In this document: piece after piece, positions 1 to 9,030 of the stretch
How the letters are laid out: each line of letters opens with the position of its first letter
Position numbering within the stretch: the first letter of the stretch is position 1
IMG/VR virus record: IMGVR_UViG_3300007735_000748
Span: 1 to 49,612 of that record
DNA from: a virus
Strand: one strand, 5' to 3'
DNA length: 49,612 bases
Notes under the pieces: generated by a model
Database searches by the model: none
What the model was told of the DNA's origin: nothing
What the model saw: only the letters and a program-made list of their open reading frames with translations
Program-made: the position numbers and the translations under genes

Positions 1-127
1 CCGTTGCCAAGTCCATGGAGAGGCTTGGCATCAGTGCTGCGGATGAAGATGTTGTTCGGCAGGCCGCTGAAGGGCTCAAGCAGAACATTGACAAGACGAC
101 GTACACGGTTCCGTCCGATGCGATGCA
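1..127. repeat. Terminal direct repeat, left copy
   Basis: These 127 bases are identical to the last 127 bases of the window (49486-49612). An exact repeat of 127 bases is what a de Bruijn assembler leaves when a circular contig closes at k=127, so it most likely marks a complete circular (or circularly permuted) genome of 49,485 bp rather than a biological terminal repeat. It lies inside the reading frame of a virion protein that continues unbroken across the join. Confidence 0.9.
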
Positions 128-560
128 GGATGTTCAGCGTGCATCGCAAATCAACGATTACGTGCGCGGCTTGAAGTCGCTGCACGATCAGGGCGGGCCT
201 GCGGCGGAAATCGCCAAGGCCAAGGCAAGGCGTCTTGCAAGCATGTTCGCTGGCGAGATCACCGGACAGCGAGCCAGCGGCGAGCGAGTGTTCAGCAACA
301 TCGGTTCTGCAACGGCTACTGGTGCTGGCATTGGTGCTGGTGCGGGAGCAGTCGTTGGAATTCCCGGCGGTCCTGTTGGTGTGGGTACTCTTGCCGCAGC
401 TGGTGCTGGCCTCGTTGGAACAATCGGCTTGGTCGCCGGAACCGTCACGTCGGCTGTCGATATGGTCGCTCAGCGAATCGGCATGACTAGTGCAGAAGTC
501 GAGGCGGTCAAGTCCAAAACCAACGAAGCCCTGCGCATGCTTCAAGAGATTGCTCAGTAA
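1..560 (+). CDS. 3' part of 787-aa internal virion / tape-measure-like protein (crosses the circle join)
   Basis: This is the C-terminal end of the gene that starts at 47682; the in-frame ATG at 15 is residue 607 of that protein, not a start. The segment carries a long Gly/Ala/Val-rich hydrophobic stretch at about residues 704-755, able to form one or two membrane-spanning segments, followed by a short amphipathic helix ending LQEIAQ. The stop at 558-560 is followed 9 bases later by the ATG of the 2,196-aa protein. Coiled coil plus a membrane-active Gly/Ala segment suits a tape-measure or ejected internal virion protein; which of these it is cannot be settled from sequence. Confidence 0.75.
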   Translation, partial: VAKSMERLGISAADEDVVRQAAEGLKQNIDKTTYTVPSDAMQDVQRASQINDYVRGLKSLHDQGGPAAEIAKAKARRLASMFAGEITGQRASGERVFSNIGSATATGAGIGAGAGAVVGIPGGPVGVGTLAAAGAGLVGTIGLVAGTVTSAVDMVAQRIGMTSAEVEAVKSKTNEALRMLQEIAQ

Positions 561-569
561 GGACACCCC

Positions 570-3500
570 ATGACAACGATGATGCTCGACAATCCGCTCG
601 TGGATTTCTCACGGGCGGACTTCTCGTCCTTTGCGGTGCCCAGCCCTGTCCGTGCCGCCGTCACCGACTCCTACATCGAGGAGAACCGGCGAAGCACGCC
701 GCAGTCGGCCATCAACCAACGCCGCACCGAACGTCTCACCGTGTCGGAACTCAACGACATGGACATGGACGAGATCGTCAAGCGGGCGTACATGGTGCCC
801 ATCGACACCCGTGGCCCCGTCACGCGGTTCCTCGACCTCATCGACCTTCCCCGCAACGCCCTGTTCAACCTGGCTGCCGGTGACACGGCACGCCGCAAGC
901 AGGGCATGGGCGACACCGCCGCCCTCGGCCTGCCCCGCGTCAACACCAGCGACGTGCTTGAGTCGCTTGGCGTGAGGCCAGGACTTGTCACGGGCATCGT
1001 TGGGTTTGTCGGCGACGTGGCTCTTGATCCGCTCACGTACGTCGGGCCTGCGGGCTGGGCAACGCAACTGACCGGCAAGGGAGGCAGGACCGCATCGCTT
1101 GTCGCCAAGGGCGGCAAGGTGCTCAACAAGACCGTTGATGAGATCAAGGCTGGTGCCAATATCAGCGACAATCTCGTCCGCGACTACCTTGAGAAGTCCG
1201 GGTACACGGCTGAGAAACTTGCAACGGCGACCAACAAGGAAGAGTTGGCGAGGGAGATCGGCGAGGTTCTCAGCCGTGGCGAACAAGGCAAAATCAACAA
1301 GCTCTTGTCTTGGATTGGCGGCGATGTCGAGTACAAGCCGGTCCTTGGCCGTGGTGAACTTCCCAAAGACATTGCCGGTCCCGTCATCCAACGCAACTCG
1401 CTTGCGGACGACATCACGGGCTACATCGCTCCCGACGCGGACGACGTGACCAAAGCGCGAATCACGGCGGCCAAGGAGTTCTACAAGGCGTACGGCAGGC
1501 CGTTCTCGCCTGGTGTTCGCGTTGTCAAAGACCCCGCCAGCAAGATTGGATTCTCGTTCACCACGAGCAAGAGTGCCCCCAAGGAATCGGCAATCTTCCA
1601 TGTGCCGTTCACGTCGTACGAACTGTCGGTCCCGGCGTTCACCCCGGCGGCACTCCAGCAGGCCAAGGTCGCCGGTCTTGTCAAGAACGCCATGGCTTCT
1701 GGCGAGTACTTCTCGTCGCCGGAAATGAAGCGGGTGATTGATGCGGATGACATCATCAGCGATGCGTTTCGCACCTATCAAGACATCGTGTCGGGAACGT
1801 CCAAGCCACCCGAGGCTTCGGTTGTTGACGTTGCGGGAACGACAAGGCCAATCGACGAAACGGTCAGTGACGTTGCCCCGGAAGTCGTTGATGAAGTCAC
1901 CCGTGCCGAAGCGTTGAACAACCTCAGGGGCACGATCCGAAGCACGCTTGAGGACGTGAAAAGCACGATCGAGAAGATTCAGGCCGACCCCAACGCCAGC
2001 TACGCCGATCTTCTGTACGCCCAAGACATGGCAAGAAAGTCGGAATCGCAGGCACTCGTCATCGAGAAGCAGGAAAAGAACCTGCGAAGGACGATCAAGC
2101 AAGGCCAGGAATTCTCAACCCAGATTCGGCTTGACGCAAAGAAGAAGGTCACGAACAAACTGGAAGAGTTGCGGGTTGCCGCCAAGGAAGAAAACGTCGT
2201 TCGTCAAGAACGCCTTGAGCGTCTTCGCACCAAAGAGCAGGAACTCATCAAGGCACAGGAACTCGCCGACCAGGAAGCGGCACGCACCAACCCTGCTTCT
2301 CCGTTGCCGCCCGACAATCCGTTGTCGGCTGTCAAGGCAAGATACGAAAAGCAGAAGTTGTCTCTTGCCGTCACGCCTGACAACGCAGACCCCGCCAAGA
2401 ACTCGGAAGTCGCCAACCGCAACGATTGGTACGAGTACCGCACGGCTGCACCTGGGTCGGAGAAACGCCAGCAGGCCGTCGCCAAGATCGCCACCAAGGA
2501 AGTCGTCGAGCAAGATCCAAACATCGTCAACCAGATCGAGCCGCTTCCTGAGATTGTCACCGACGAACAGTTTGAGGCGTGGTCCAACGCCATGAAGTCG
2601 GCGGAAACCCGTCGCGTCGTTGCGATGGACGAAGCCGAGTCGATGGCGATGCTTGCAGAGAAAGACTCGCAAGCGTTCACCTACTTCCAGCAAACCGCCT
2701 ATCACTCGGGGGCGGCTCGCGGCAATCTTGAACAGATTGACTTGAACAAGGTCAATGTCGGCGATCGCTGGCAACTTGGCAACCCGGACTTCATTCACGA
2801 AACGCCGCTTCAGATCGAGGTTGTCGGCATCACCGAAGACGGTCTGATTCAGGTCAAGGTCGAGATGCCGCGTCTTCGCCAGAAGAAAACCAAGTGGTTT
2901 GAACGAACGACCAAGGCCGAACAGGAGCGAATGTTCGCCGAAATGCGGGGCAAGCCAACCGAGTACTACCTGCTCGACCCCAATCAGGCGTTCGCGGTCG
3001 CAACCAAGCGAAAGGGCAACCAGCCAACCGTCGTGCGAATGATCGAGACGGAAGGTGCCCAGGCGTTCACCGGCAACATCTCGGAACTCAGGAACACCCC
3101 GAAGTTCTCGTCCAAGGTTGACAAGGTTCGACTTGCCGAGAATGTTCGCAACAACATCCTTGAGAAGTTCAACGCGGGAAAGATCTCCAAGGAAGTGCGG
3201 GATTCATCGCTTCAGAAAAATGGCGATCGGATTGAGGCGTCCATCACTTCGATGGCAAAGCAGATCCACCGCATGACGCGAGACGACGTTCCCGACATTG
3301 ATGTCAACCAGATCAGGGATGTCATCGTCGATGTCGTCAACAACCACCGCGACATCTCAAAGCTGACCGACGACGACATCATCGGTGCCGTCCGCGTCAA
3401 CCTGTTCGCCGAACCAGTCCCGCCAAAGTTCAGGCAGGAAGCGTTCGGTCGAAAGCTGATGAACAAGGCCGACATTCGCACCGAGGCGATGCGGCAGTTG

Positions 3501-6500
3501 AGGATCGCTCCTGAAGATCTCGGCGGCGTCAAGGTCGGCGACAACACCGAGTTTGCCGGAATGACCGAATCGCAGATTCGTCAAACGGTTGCCCAGCGTG
3601 ACATCGACGAGTCGATGCGTCAGATTCGATTCCAGAAGCATCGTGACGTTGAAAGCGCGTACAACGCGGAAATGGGCGCGATCGAGTCCACGTACGAGGC
3701 AAACGTCAAGCAGCAGCAGGAACTCGCTGCGGAAGTTGACAAGCAGCTCCAACGTCGCCTTGCACGCAAGATCAACGAGATCGAGAACGAGTCTGCAAAG
3801 AAGTTGGCCGATGTCGGCATGGACAGGAACGCCGTCGAAGCCGAGCGTGCCGCACGCCAGCAGCGTCTCGACCAGGCGGAAGGCGAAGCCGTCAAGGAGA
3901 TCCTGCGCGACCTCGGAGCAAGCGAAGACGCGCTCGATCCCATTCAGGTCGGCAAGGGTACCGAGTACGAGGGCATGTCGATCGACGACATTCGCAACGA
4001 GGTGTTCAAGAAGCACTCGCTTGAGCACGACAAGAAGTTCGGCATGACCGATCTTCCCAAGTACTACACGGAACAGGAAATCGAAGAGCTGACGGCTCGG
4101 GCCGACTATCTCAACGCCAAGGCCACTGCTGCCGCCGAAGTATCCAACGCCAGCGGAAAGCCGCTTCTTGCGGCAGCAGGAAGCGATGTCGAAGAGGCGT
4201 TCACCAACGCCCGTGTCGCCATGGGACTTGGTGCGGACGACATGGGTTCCGGCGTTATGGCTTCTCTTTCGACCATGACCGAGAAGTTCGCCAGCCGTGG
4301 CAAGGCCGGTGCCGCCATCCACCACGCCGCACGCAATCTTGAACGCACGTTCGTCAACCGGCTCGGTCTGGCACCCGGCATGGCAAACGATGTCATCAAG
4401 CGGTACATCAGGGCACAAGACATCTCGCAAACGGCAGCGTTTCGCCTGTCGATGCAGGACATGATTCAGGCCATCGCCAATTCGGACATCAGGCCCGACC
4501 AGCACAACGAGGCCGCCCAACTCGCCCTTGCTCTCATGTTCGTCGGGGACAAGACCATCGACGAGATGACGAAGATGGCCGGAAGGGACAGGGCGTACAA
4601 GATCGTCATCGACGCCATGAAGGGCGGACTGCTCGACCCAACCGTCAATCCCAACGGCAGCAAGACCATCCGAGAGCTCTCGGCCAAGTACAAGCAGATC
4701 CTCGACAACCTTGATGTCCAAAGCGGCATCTCCGACTACGTTCCCAATGTCCTGACTCCACAGGCACAGAACTTCATCAACTTCCAGCGAGCCAACCAGG
4801 CCAACCTGATCTCGTCCAAGAAGGCCGTTGCCAAAAACGAAGTGGAGTCGGCGGCTGCAAAGTTCATCGAGAGCTTTCAGAAGCCGCGATCCACGATCGA
4901 GCACGCATGGTCCGATTCGGTCGGCAACCAATACACGCTGATGGAATCGGAGATGGCGTACAAGGATTACGGCGGGGAATACATCCAACAGCTCAAGATG
5001 TCAAAGAACGAGGACGAGCGCAGGCTTGGCGAGTACATCGAAAGAGTGCAGAACAAAATCAACGCTTGGGAAAGTCTGACTGAGGTGCAACGCCAAGGAG
5101 CGGACACCTACTACCTGTCGCCGCACGAGATCAACCGTCGCGTCAAGGAAGACGGCATGTTCGGCACCTTGACCAACAAGGCGTTGAACGGCAAGGATTT
5201 CATGTACGCCGATATCGTCAACGCCGTCTCGATGCGTCTTGGCGGCGAAGAGCGAATGCAGGCACAGAAACTCCTTCAGCAGTACGTCGCCCCCTACGAA
5301 CTTCGCGTCAACAGCGTCAATCTTCAGGGTTCCGGCTTGGCCGGTGGCGGCAAAAAGACGTTCACGACAACGAACGGAACGCAAGTCGAACTTGTCAACG
5401 ACAAGGGCGAGTACGTCATCTACATCGGCAACACGCGATACCGTCAGCCCAAGATCAGCGTTTCGGATGAGTTCTCGATTGCCAATGCTCTTTATCGCAC
5501 CAGCGACGGAACGCTGATGAACAACGCCTTCTACCCCGAAAAGATCGCTGACATCATCGAGGATGCGGCAGGATTCTTCGGCAAGCCAAAGGAAGGCAGC
5601 GGATTCGCCAAGGCGTTCGGAATCAACTCCAGTGCCGAAGACAACATCACCGGCATTGTCAAGGCGGCGGAAAAGATCTCGGGATACTGGAAGATCTTTA
5701 CGCTTCTGCACCCGTCATGGACAATCAACGACATCGTTGGCAACCTGTTCCTCATCGCCAACATGGGAATCAATCCCATGCGAATCGTTCGCAAGGCAAA
5801 GGACACCTTCCAATTCACGCAAGCGGTCGCCAGAGGCGATGTCGAAGCCCTCAAGGAAATGACCATTGAAGGCAAGACTGGCCTTGAGCACCTGGCCTCC
5901 CAGCTTGGTTCGATCATCGACACAGCCGGTCACGCGGAAACGTCACGCCAACTTCGCAACACCGGCGAATACGTGGACCCGTACGCCTACTCGATGATTC
6001 GGGCAATGAAGAAACTCGCCAAGGGCGACGTTCAAGGTGCTCGTGCCGAGATGGCCGGGGCGTATCAGGAAACCGTCGCAGCGGCAAGGCAGAGCGTTGC
6101 GGAAACCAAGGCCGTGTCGCCCGAAATGACCGGCGAAAAAGCCAGGGTCGTCATCGACGCGGCGTTCGACAAGACGCTTGTGCGACGAGTGTGGCAGGGC
6201 TGGGCGCACGTCAACGGATTGGCGAACAACTGGCTCAAGGTGTCGGCGTACTTCTGCCTTCTGGAAGACGGCTACGACGCGGCCTCGGCGGCACGCATGA
6301 TCGGCGAGAAGATGCTCGACATGACCGCCGTGACGAGCACCGACCGCAACCTTCGCCGCATGATGCCATTCTACAACTGGATGAAGCACAGCGGCGTGCT
6401 TGGCGTGAGGGAGTTCTTCCGCAACCCCAAGTTCTTTGCCGTCGCCCCCAAGGTCAAGCAGGCGTTGGAGGAGTCGTTCAACGGAGAGGAAAACCTGCCC

Positions 6501-7160
6501 GAAAACGCACGCCCGTCGTGGATTCGTGACCAGCTTGCCTTCCAGATCGGCACGGACCCGGACACGAGGCGTGCCCTGACGCTTACGTCGTCCCTGCCCA
6601 CCGAAGCAGCCACCTACGCGATTTCGTTCCTGGCTTCGCCTTTCCTTGGCTGGGGAGCGTTCCAAGACTCGCTTGCCTACGTCACCAACGCTCTCAACCC
6701 CGTGCCCAAGTCGATCTTGGAGCTCGGAGCACGCAAGGAATTCTTCACCAAGCGAACGATCAGCAGCGAAGGCGGCGACATCACGCCGACCGAATACTTG
6801 CTCAGTCAGGTCCGCCCGTTCCGCGAGCTCGGCATCGGATCGTTGCGTGGTGGTCCGCTCATCCGTGCGTTTGAGGACGATCCTGTTCTCGGCCTCAGCC
6901 GCCTTGCGATTGGCGGACGCTTGCAGCCGTTCGAGGAAGAACGTCGTGTGCAGAACTTGCAGCGGGAATACGACGAGCGCGTGGATGCGTTGCGACGACG
7001 CATTGGCATCGCCGAACGCGAGAGCCAGAAGGACGAGTCGCTTCGCAAGCGAATCGAACTGCTGCGGCTCTTCAATCAGATGGAAGGACTGGGCCTGACC
7101 GTGCCCAAGTGGGCGAGCAGGCAGATCGAGCAGGTGAACCAGGCACAGGCCGCACCCTGA
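570..7160 (+). CDS. Giant (2,196-aa) virion-associated protein, large polyvalent / internal core type
   Basis: The start at 570 has an AAGGA site just upstream. Long charged coiled-coil stretches lie around residues 450-600 and 1050-1190. A hydrophobic motif (HPSWTINDIVGNLFL, about residue 1713) and a second one (PFYNWMKHSGVLGVREFF, about residue 1933) match, from memory, the very large structural proteins of many environmental phages whose C-terminal part carries an NPSYH-like and a PFYTW-like box. An internal repeat with a shared core (VG..TE, then GM and IR) occurs near residues 984 and 1125. The gene is the last late gene before the convergent leftward operon. Family knowledge points to ejection with the DNA or to an inner core role, but no catalytic motif was seen, so the function stays inferred. 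Confidence 0.8.
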   Translation: MTTMMLDNPLVDFSRADFSSFAVPSPVRAAVTDSYIEENRRSTPQSAINQRRTERLTVSELNDMDMDEIVKRAYMVPIDTRGPVTRFLDLIDLPRNALFNLAAGDTARRKQGMGDTAALGLPRVNTSDVLESLGVRPGLVTGIVGFVGDVALDPLTYVGPAGWATQLTGKGGRTASLVAKGGKVLNKTVDEIKAGANISDNLVRDYLEKSGYTAEKLATATNKEELAREIGEVLSRGEQGKINKLLSWIGGDVEYKPVLGRGELPKDIAGPVIQRNSLADDITGYIAPDADDVTKARITAAKEFYKAYGRPFSPGVRVVKDPASKIGFSFTTSKSAPKESAIFHVPFTSYELSVPAFTPAALQQAKVAGLVKNAMASGEYFSSPEMKRVIDADDIISDAFRTYQDIVSGTSKPPEASVVDVAGTTRPIDETVSDVAPEVVDEVTRAEALNNLRGTIRSTLEDVKSTIEKIQADPNASYADLLYAQDMARKSESQALVIEKQEKNLRRTIKQGQEFSTQIRLDAKKKVTNKLEELRVAAKEENVVRQERLERLRTKEQELIKAQELADQEAARTNPASPLPPDNPLSAVKARYEKQKLSLAVTPDNADPAKNSEVANRNDWYEYRTAAPGSEKRQQAVAKIATKEVVEQDPNIVNQIEPLPEIVTDEQFEAWSNAMKSAETRRVVAMDEAESMAMLAEKDSQAFTYFQQTAYHSGAARGNLEQIDLNKVNVGDRWQLGNPDFIHETPLQIEVVGITEDGLIQVKVEMPRLRQKKTKWFERTTKAEQERMFAEMRGKPTEYYLLDPNQAFAVATKRKGNQPTVVRMIETEGAQAFTGNISELRNTPKFSSKVDKVRLAENVRNNILEKFNAGKISKEVRDSSLQKNGDRIEASITSMAKQIHRMTRDDVPDIDVNQIRDVIVDVVNNHRDISKLTDDDIIGAVRVNLFAEPVPPKFRQEAFGRKLMNKADIRTEAMRQLRIAPEDLGGVKVGDNTEFAGMTESQIRQTVAQRDIDESMRQIRFQKHRDVESAYNAEMGAIESTYEANVKQQQELAAEVDKQLQRRLARKINEIENESAKKLADVGMDRNAVEAERAARQQRLDQAEGEAVKEILRDLGASEDALDPIQVGKGTEYEGMSIDDIRNEVFKKHSLEHDKKFGMTDLPKYYTEQEIEELTARADYLNAKATAAAEVSNASGKPLLAAAGSDVEEAFTNARVAMGLGADDMGSGVMASLSTMTEKFASRGKAGAAIHHAARNLERTFVNRLGLAPGMANDVIKRYIRAQDISQTAAFRLSMQDMIQAIANSDIRPDQHNEAAQLALALMFVGDKTIDEMTKMAGRDRAYKIVIDAMKGGLLDPTVNPNGSKTIRELSAKYKQILDNLDVQSGISDYVPNVLTPQAQNFINFQRANQANLISSKKAVAKNEVESAAAKFIESFQKPRSTIEHAWSDSVGNQYTLMESEMAYKDYGGEYIQQLKMSKNEDERRLGEYIERVQNKINAWESLTEVQRQGADTYYLSPHEINRRVKEDGMFGTLTNKALNGKDFMYADIVNAVSMRLGGEERMQAQKLLQQYVAPYELRVNSVNLQGSGLAGGGKKTFTTTNGTQVELVNDKGEYVIYIGNTRYRQPKISVSDEFSIANALYRTSDGTLMNNAFYPEKIADIIEDAAGFFGKPKEGSGFAKAFGINSSAEDNITGIVKAAEKISGYWKIFTLLHPSWTINDIVGNLFLIANMGINPMRIVRKAKDTFQFTQAVARGDVEALKEMTIEGKTGLEHLASQLGSIIDTAGHAETSRQLRNTGEYVDPYAYSMIRAMKKLAKGDVQGARAEMAGAYQETVAAARQSVAETKAVSPEMTGEKARVVIDAAFDKTLVRRVWQGWAHVNGLANNWLKVSAYFCLLEDGYDAASAARMIGEKMLDMTAVTSTDRNLRRMMPFYNWMKHSGVLGVREFFRNPKFFAVAPKVKQALEESFNGEENLPENARPSWIRDQLAFQIGTDPDTRRALTLTSSLPTEAATYAISFLASPFLGWGAFQDSLAYVTNALNPVPKSILELGARKEFFTKRTISSEGGDITPTEYLLSQVRPFRELGIGSLRGGPLIRAFEDDPVLGLSRLAIGGRLQPFEEERRVQNLQREYDERVDALRRRIGIAERESQKDESLRKRIELLRLFNQMEGLGLTVPKWASRQIEQVNQAQAAP

Positions 7161-7295
7161 TCACTTCTTCTTGCCCCAGCCCTTCTTCATCTGCTGGTAG
7201 GTCTTCTCGTCGATCGTCGTCTTCGACTTCGGGCGAGACGTACCGGCTTCCTTGCGCTTGTTGATGTTGTGATACAGACCTTGCTTCTTTGCCAT
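7161..7295 (-). CDS. Small basic phage protein (44 aa)
   Basis: The protein begins MAKKQGLYHNINKRKEAG and ends in a Lys/Gly-rich tail (KKGWGKKK). From memory, this short Lys-rich type recurs in many environmental phages; its role is unknown. The stop abuts the stop of the giant late gene on the other strand with no spare base. The start at 7295 fits the operon because it lies 1 base from the stop of the upstream gene; a longer frame starting at 7364 would overlap that gene heavily. It is the last gene of the leftward operon. Confidence 0.75.
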   Translation of the reverse strand: MAKKQGLYHNINKRKEAGTSRPKSKTTIDEKTYQQMKKGWGKKK

Positions 7296-7296
7296 G

Positions 7297-7533
7297 TTAC
7301 TTGCACCCCCAACGCTTGCGTGCGGCCTTGCCACGCTCGCCAGCCCATTGCTGACTGCGGGCACAGAATGACTTGTGACGCGGGTTCTCGGGATCCTTGG
7401 TCGGCGGCTTGAGGTTCGATCCAGTCTCGCGGTTGTGCTTGTCCCGGCCCTTCTGGGTCAGGCCAGCACCCTGCGACACCGGCAACTTCTCGCCGCGACC
7501 AACGCTCAGGTTCACCTGCTTCTTCTTCGCCAT
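7297..7533 (-). CDS. DUF6321-like small basic phage protein (78 aa)
   Basis: The start at 7533 has an AAGGAG site (minus strand) seven bases upstream. The central GLTQKGRDKHNRETGSNLKP and the downstream KSFCARS block match, from memory, the phage family with a GLSAKGRAKYNRATGSNLKPP signature followed by RRKSFCARM (DUF6321). The protein is rich in Lys/Arg, with Cys in the FCAR motif and near the C-terminus. No function is established. It is translated in series with the genes on either side. Confidence 0.75.
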   Translation of the reverse strand: MAKKKQVNLSVGRGEKLPVSQGAGLTQKGRDKHNRETGSNLKPPTKDPENPRHKSFCARSQQWAGERGKAARKRWGCK

Positions 7534-7543
7534 GGCTGACTCC

Positions 7544-7783
7544 TTAGTCGGCACCCTCGCCCTTGTTGTTGCAGTCCGTGCATGACGGCACGGATGGCGA
7601 GTACACCTTGTTGCACCTCGGGCACGACCAGCCCTTCGGCATCTGCTCACTAGGGTATGTCTTGGTCGAGTGGCAGTAGTCGCAGATGTACGTCGCACAC
7701 TTGTAGTGCGGCATCTCGACCATCCACCCGGTCCCGCACGACTTGCACACCCGACGCGGCTTGATGCTGTAGTCGTCGCTCAT
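7544..7783 (-). CDS. Double zinc-ribbon protein (79 aa)
   Basis: Eight cysteines are arranged as four CxxC knuckles: CKSC, CDYC, CPRC and CTDC. The C-terminal part (WSCPRCNKVYSPSVPSC) resembles the rubredoxin-like zinc ribbons common in phage genomes. The start at 7783 has a GGAGGAAGA site and overlaps the upstream stop as ATGA. It probably binds two zinc ions and could bind nucleic acid or protein; nothing in the sequence shows the partner. Confidence 0.75.
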   Translation of the reverse strand: MSDDYSIKPRRVCKSCGTGWMVEMPHYKCATYICDYCHSTKTYPSEQMPKGWSCPRCNKVYSPSVPSCTDCNNKGEGAD

Positions 7784-8043
7784 TCTTCCTCCGACAATGA
7801 TTCCAACATTTCATTGAGTGTCATGGACGTGAAGAACGCTGGCATCGTCGCGTCAACCTCGTCCGAAAGACTGCCGAGCACATTGTAATCAAAGTACTCG
7901 ACGGCATCCTCGTGAGTCATGCCGTCCCGCTCCATCAGGATCTCGATGCACTTCGCCTGGTCGTACACCGCACACCGGTTCCCGTTGCAAACCGCCACGC
8001 CAATGAACGCATCTTCAAACCCGTCAGCCAACAGCATGTTCAT
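7780..8043 (-). CDS. Conserved small phage protein (87 aa)
   Basis: The core LLADGFEDAFIGVAVCNGNRCAVYDQAKCIEIL, here split over the N-terminal half, and the following EDAVEYFDYNVLGS block match, from memory, a widespread phage and prophage family of 70-90 aa with the pattern GFEDAFIG...AVYD..KCIEIL...EAVEYFEFNV. No function is known. The start at 8043 overlaps the upstream gene's stop as ATGA; an ATG at 8073 in the same frame would overlap it by more. The C-terminus is acidic (LESLSEEE). Confidence 0.75.
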   Translation of the reverse strand: MNMLLADGFEDAFIGVAVCNGNRCAVYDQAKCIEILMERDGMTHEDAVEYFDYNVLGSLSDEVDATMPAFFTSMTLNEMLESLSEEE

Positions 8044-8300
8044 TGCTTCTGCTCCCTGAGTTTGAGATCGCACCTGATGTTCAGGATCACCGATTCCTCA
8101 CGGTGACACTCCACGGGCACAAGATCATGCTTGCCGACGTACCGCATCCCCAACTTCCCGTTCGACAACAACACCGCGACCTTCACCCGTTTCTCGGTGA
8201 TTGCCACGATCACGCACGGCACAAGCCCGACGTAGTGATTCTCGTTGCACTTCCACACCGCCGCCCCATTGACTACCAGTTCCAAGCTCACCTCCATCAT
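8040..8300 (-). CDS. Hypothetical protein (86 aa)
   Basis: The protein alternates short beta-like stretches (VVNGAAVWKC, LVPCVIVAITEKRVKVAVLL) and has no motif I can name. The ATG at 8300 overlaps the PAPS-reductase-like gene's stop as ATGA. A GGAGG lies just inside the frame, so a TTG at 8285 is a possible alternative start. Coupling to both neighbours supports it as a real gene. Confidence 0.6.
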   Translation of the reverse strand: MMEVSLELVVNGAAVWKCNENHYVGLVPCVIVAITEKRVKVAVLLSNGKLGMRYVGKHDLVPVECHREESVILNIRCDLKLREQKQ

Positions 8301-9028
8301 TCATCCATGCAGGCACACGGCAGATCGTTGGCGGCATCGGCAAACAACTGACCACCGTCACGCCATTCCCGAGCCGTCTTGTTTCCCCACTGATTCAAGC
8401 GTTGACCACGAACTTCTGCCGCCTTGTCCTCAAGCCGAACAATGCGCTCAAACTTGCATGGAGCAGAAATCGAAAGTGTAATGACTTCTTTGACTCGCAT
8501 AAACGGGCAATGCCAACACCCGGACTTGACCGGCAAAGGCAGTCCAGCAGCAATGATTGCCTCACGACATTCTTCTGGTCCCCAACCAAGTTCAATCAGC
8601 GGCCATCGCTTTTCGTCTTTATCTTGCTGACCTTGCCGAGCACGATGCTGCTCATCGGCATGAATGCCAAGCAGTTGAATCACCTTGAGGTCCTTGTGCG
8701 TGTGCGCCTTGATGTGCTTGCCGATCGGAACAATCTTTGCATGATCGGTGCAGGCACGATTGATGCGACTTCCAGTCACGTTCAAGCGTTCCCATCGTTC
8801 AAGCACGCCTTCTTGTCCACGACATACCTCAATCGTCACGCCATGCTTGCGAGCGTACGGCATGGCATGTTGGTACAGGTATTCGTACGTTTCCTCGCGT
8901 TCGTCTTGGGTGTCGCTGAACACCACGCGAAACGGGTGTGCGTCGATCTTTTTCTCGATCAACGCCACCAGCAACGCCGTCGAGTTGACGCCAGCACCGT
9001 ACGACAGCCAATGCATCAAATTGCTCAT
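8297..9028 (-). CDS. PAPS-reductase-family PP-loop protein (243 aa)
   Basis: The N-terminus carries a PP-loop variant, SYGAGVNSTALL at residues 9-20, the nucleotide-binding loop of the adenine-alpha-hydrolase fold shared by PAPS reductases, DndC and other phage sulfurtransferase-like proteins. Paired cysteines occur at C171 and C174 (GCWHCPF), with others at C69 and C93, as in family members that bind a metal or Fe-S cluster. The start at 9028 has a GGAG site. The usual SGGKDS is changed to YGAGVNS, typical of phage versions. Substrate unknown: sulfate assimilation, phosphorothioation or tRNA thiolation are all possible. Its base composition looks more AT-rich than that of the neighbours. Confidence 0.75.
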   Translation of the reverse strand: MSNLMHWLSYGAGVNSTALLVALIEKKIDAHPFRVVFSDTQDEREETYEYLYQHAMPYARKHGVTIEVCRGQEGVLERWERLNVTGSRINRACTDHAKIVPIGKHIKAHTHKDLKVIQLLGIHADEQHRARQGQQDKDEKRWPLIELGWGPEECREAIIAAGLPLPVKSGCWHCPFMRVKEVITLSISAPCKFERIVRLEDKAAEVRGQRLNQWGNKTAREWRDGGQLFADAANDLPCACMDE

Positions 9029-9030
9029 GA

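Noticed and set aside
1-127. Biological direct terminal repeat
   Set aside because: The length is exactly 127, a usual maximal assembler k-mer, and lies mid-gene; circular closure explains it better.
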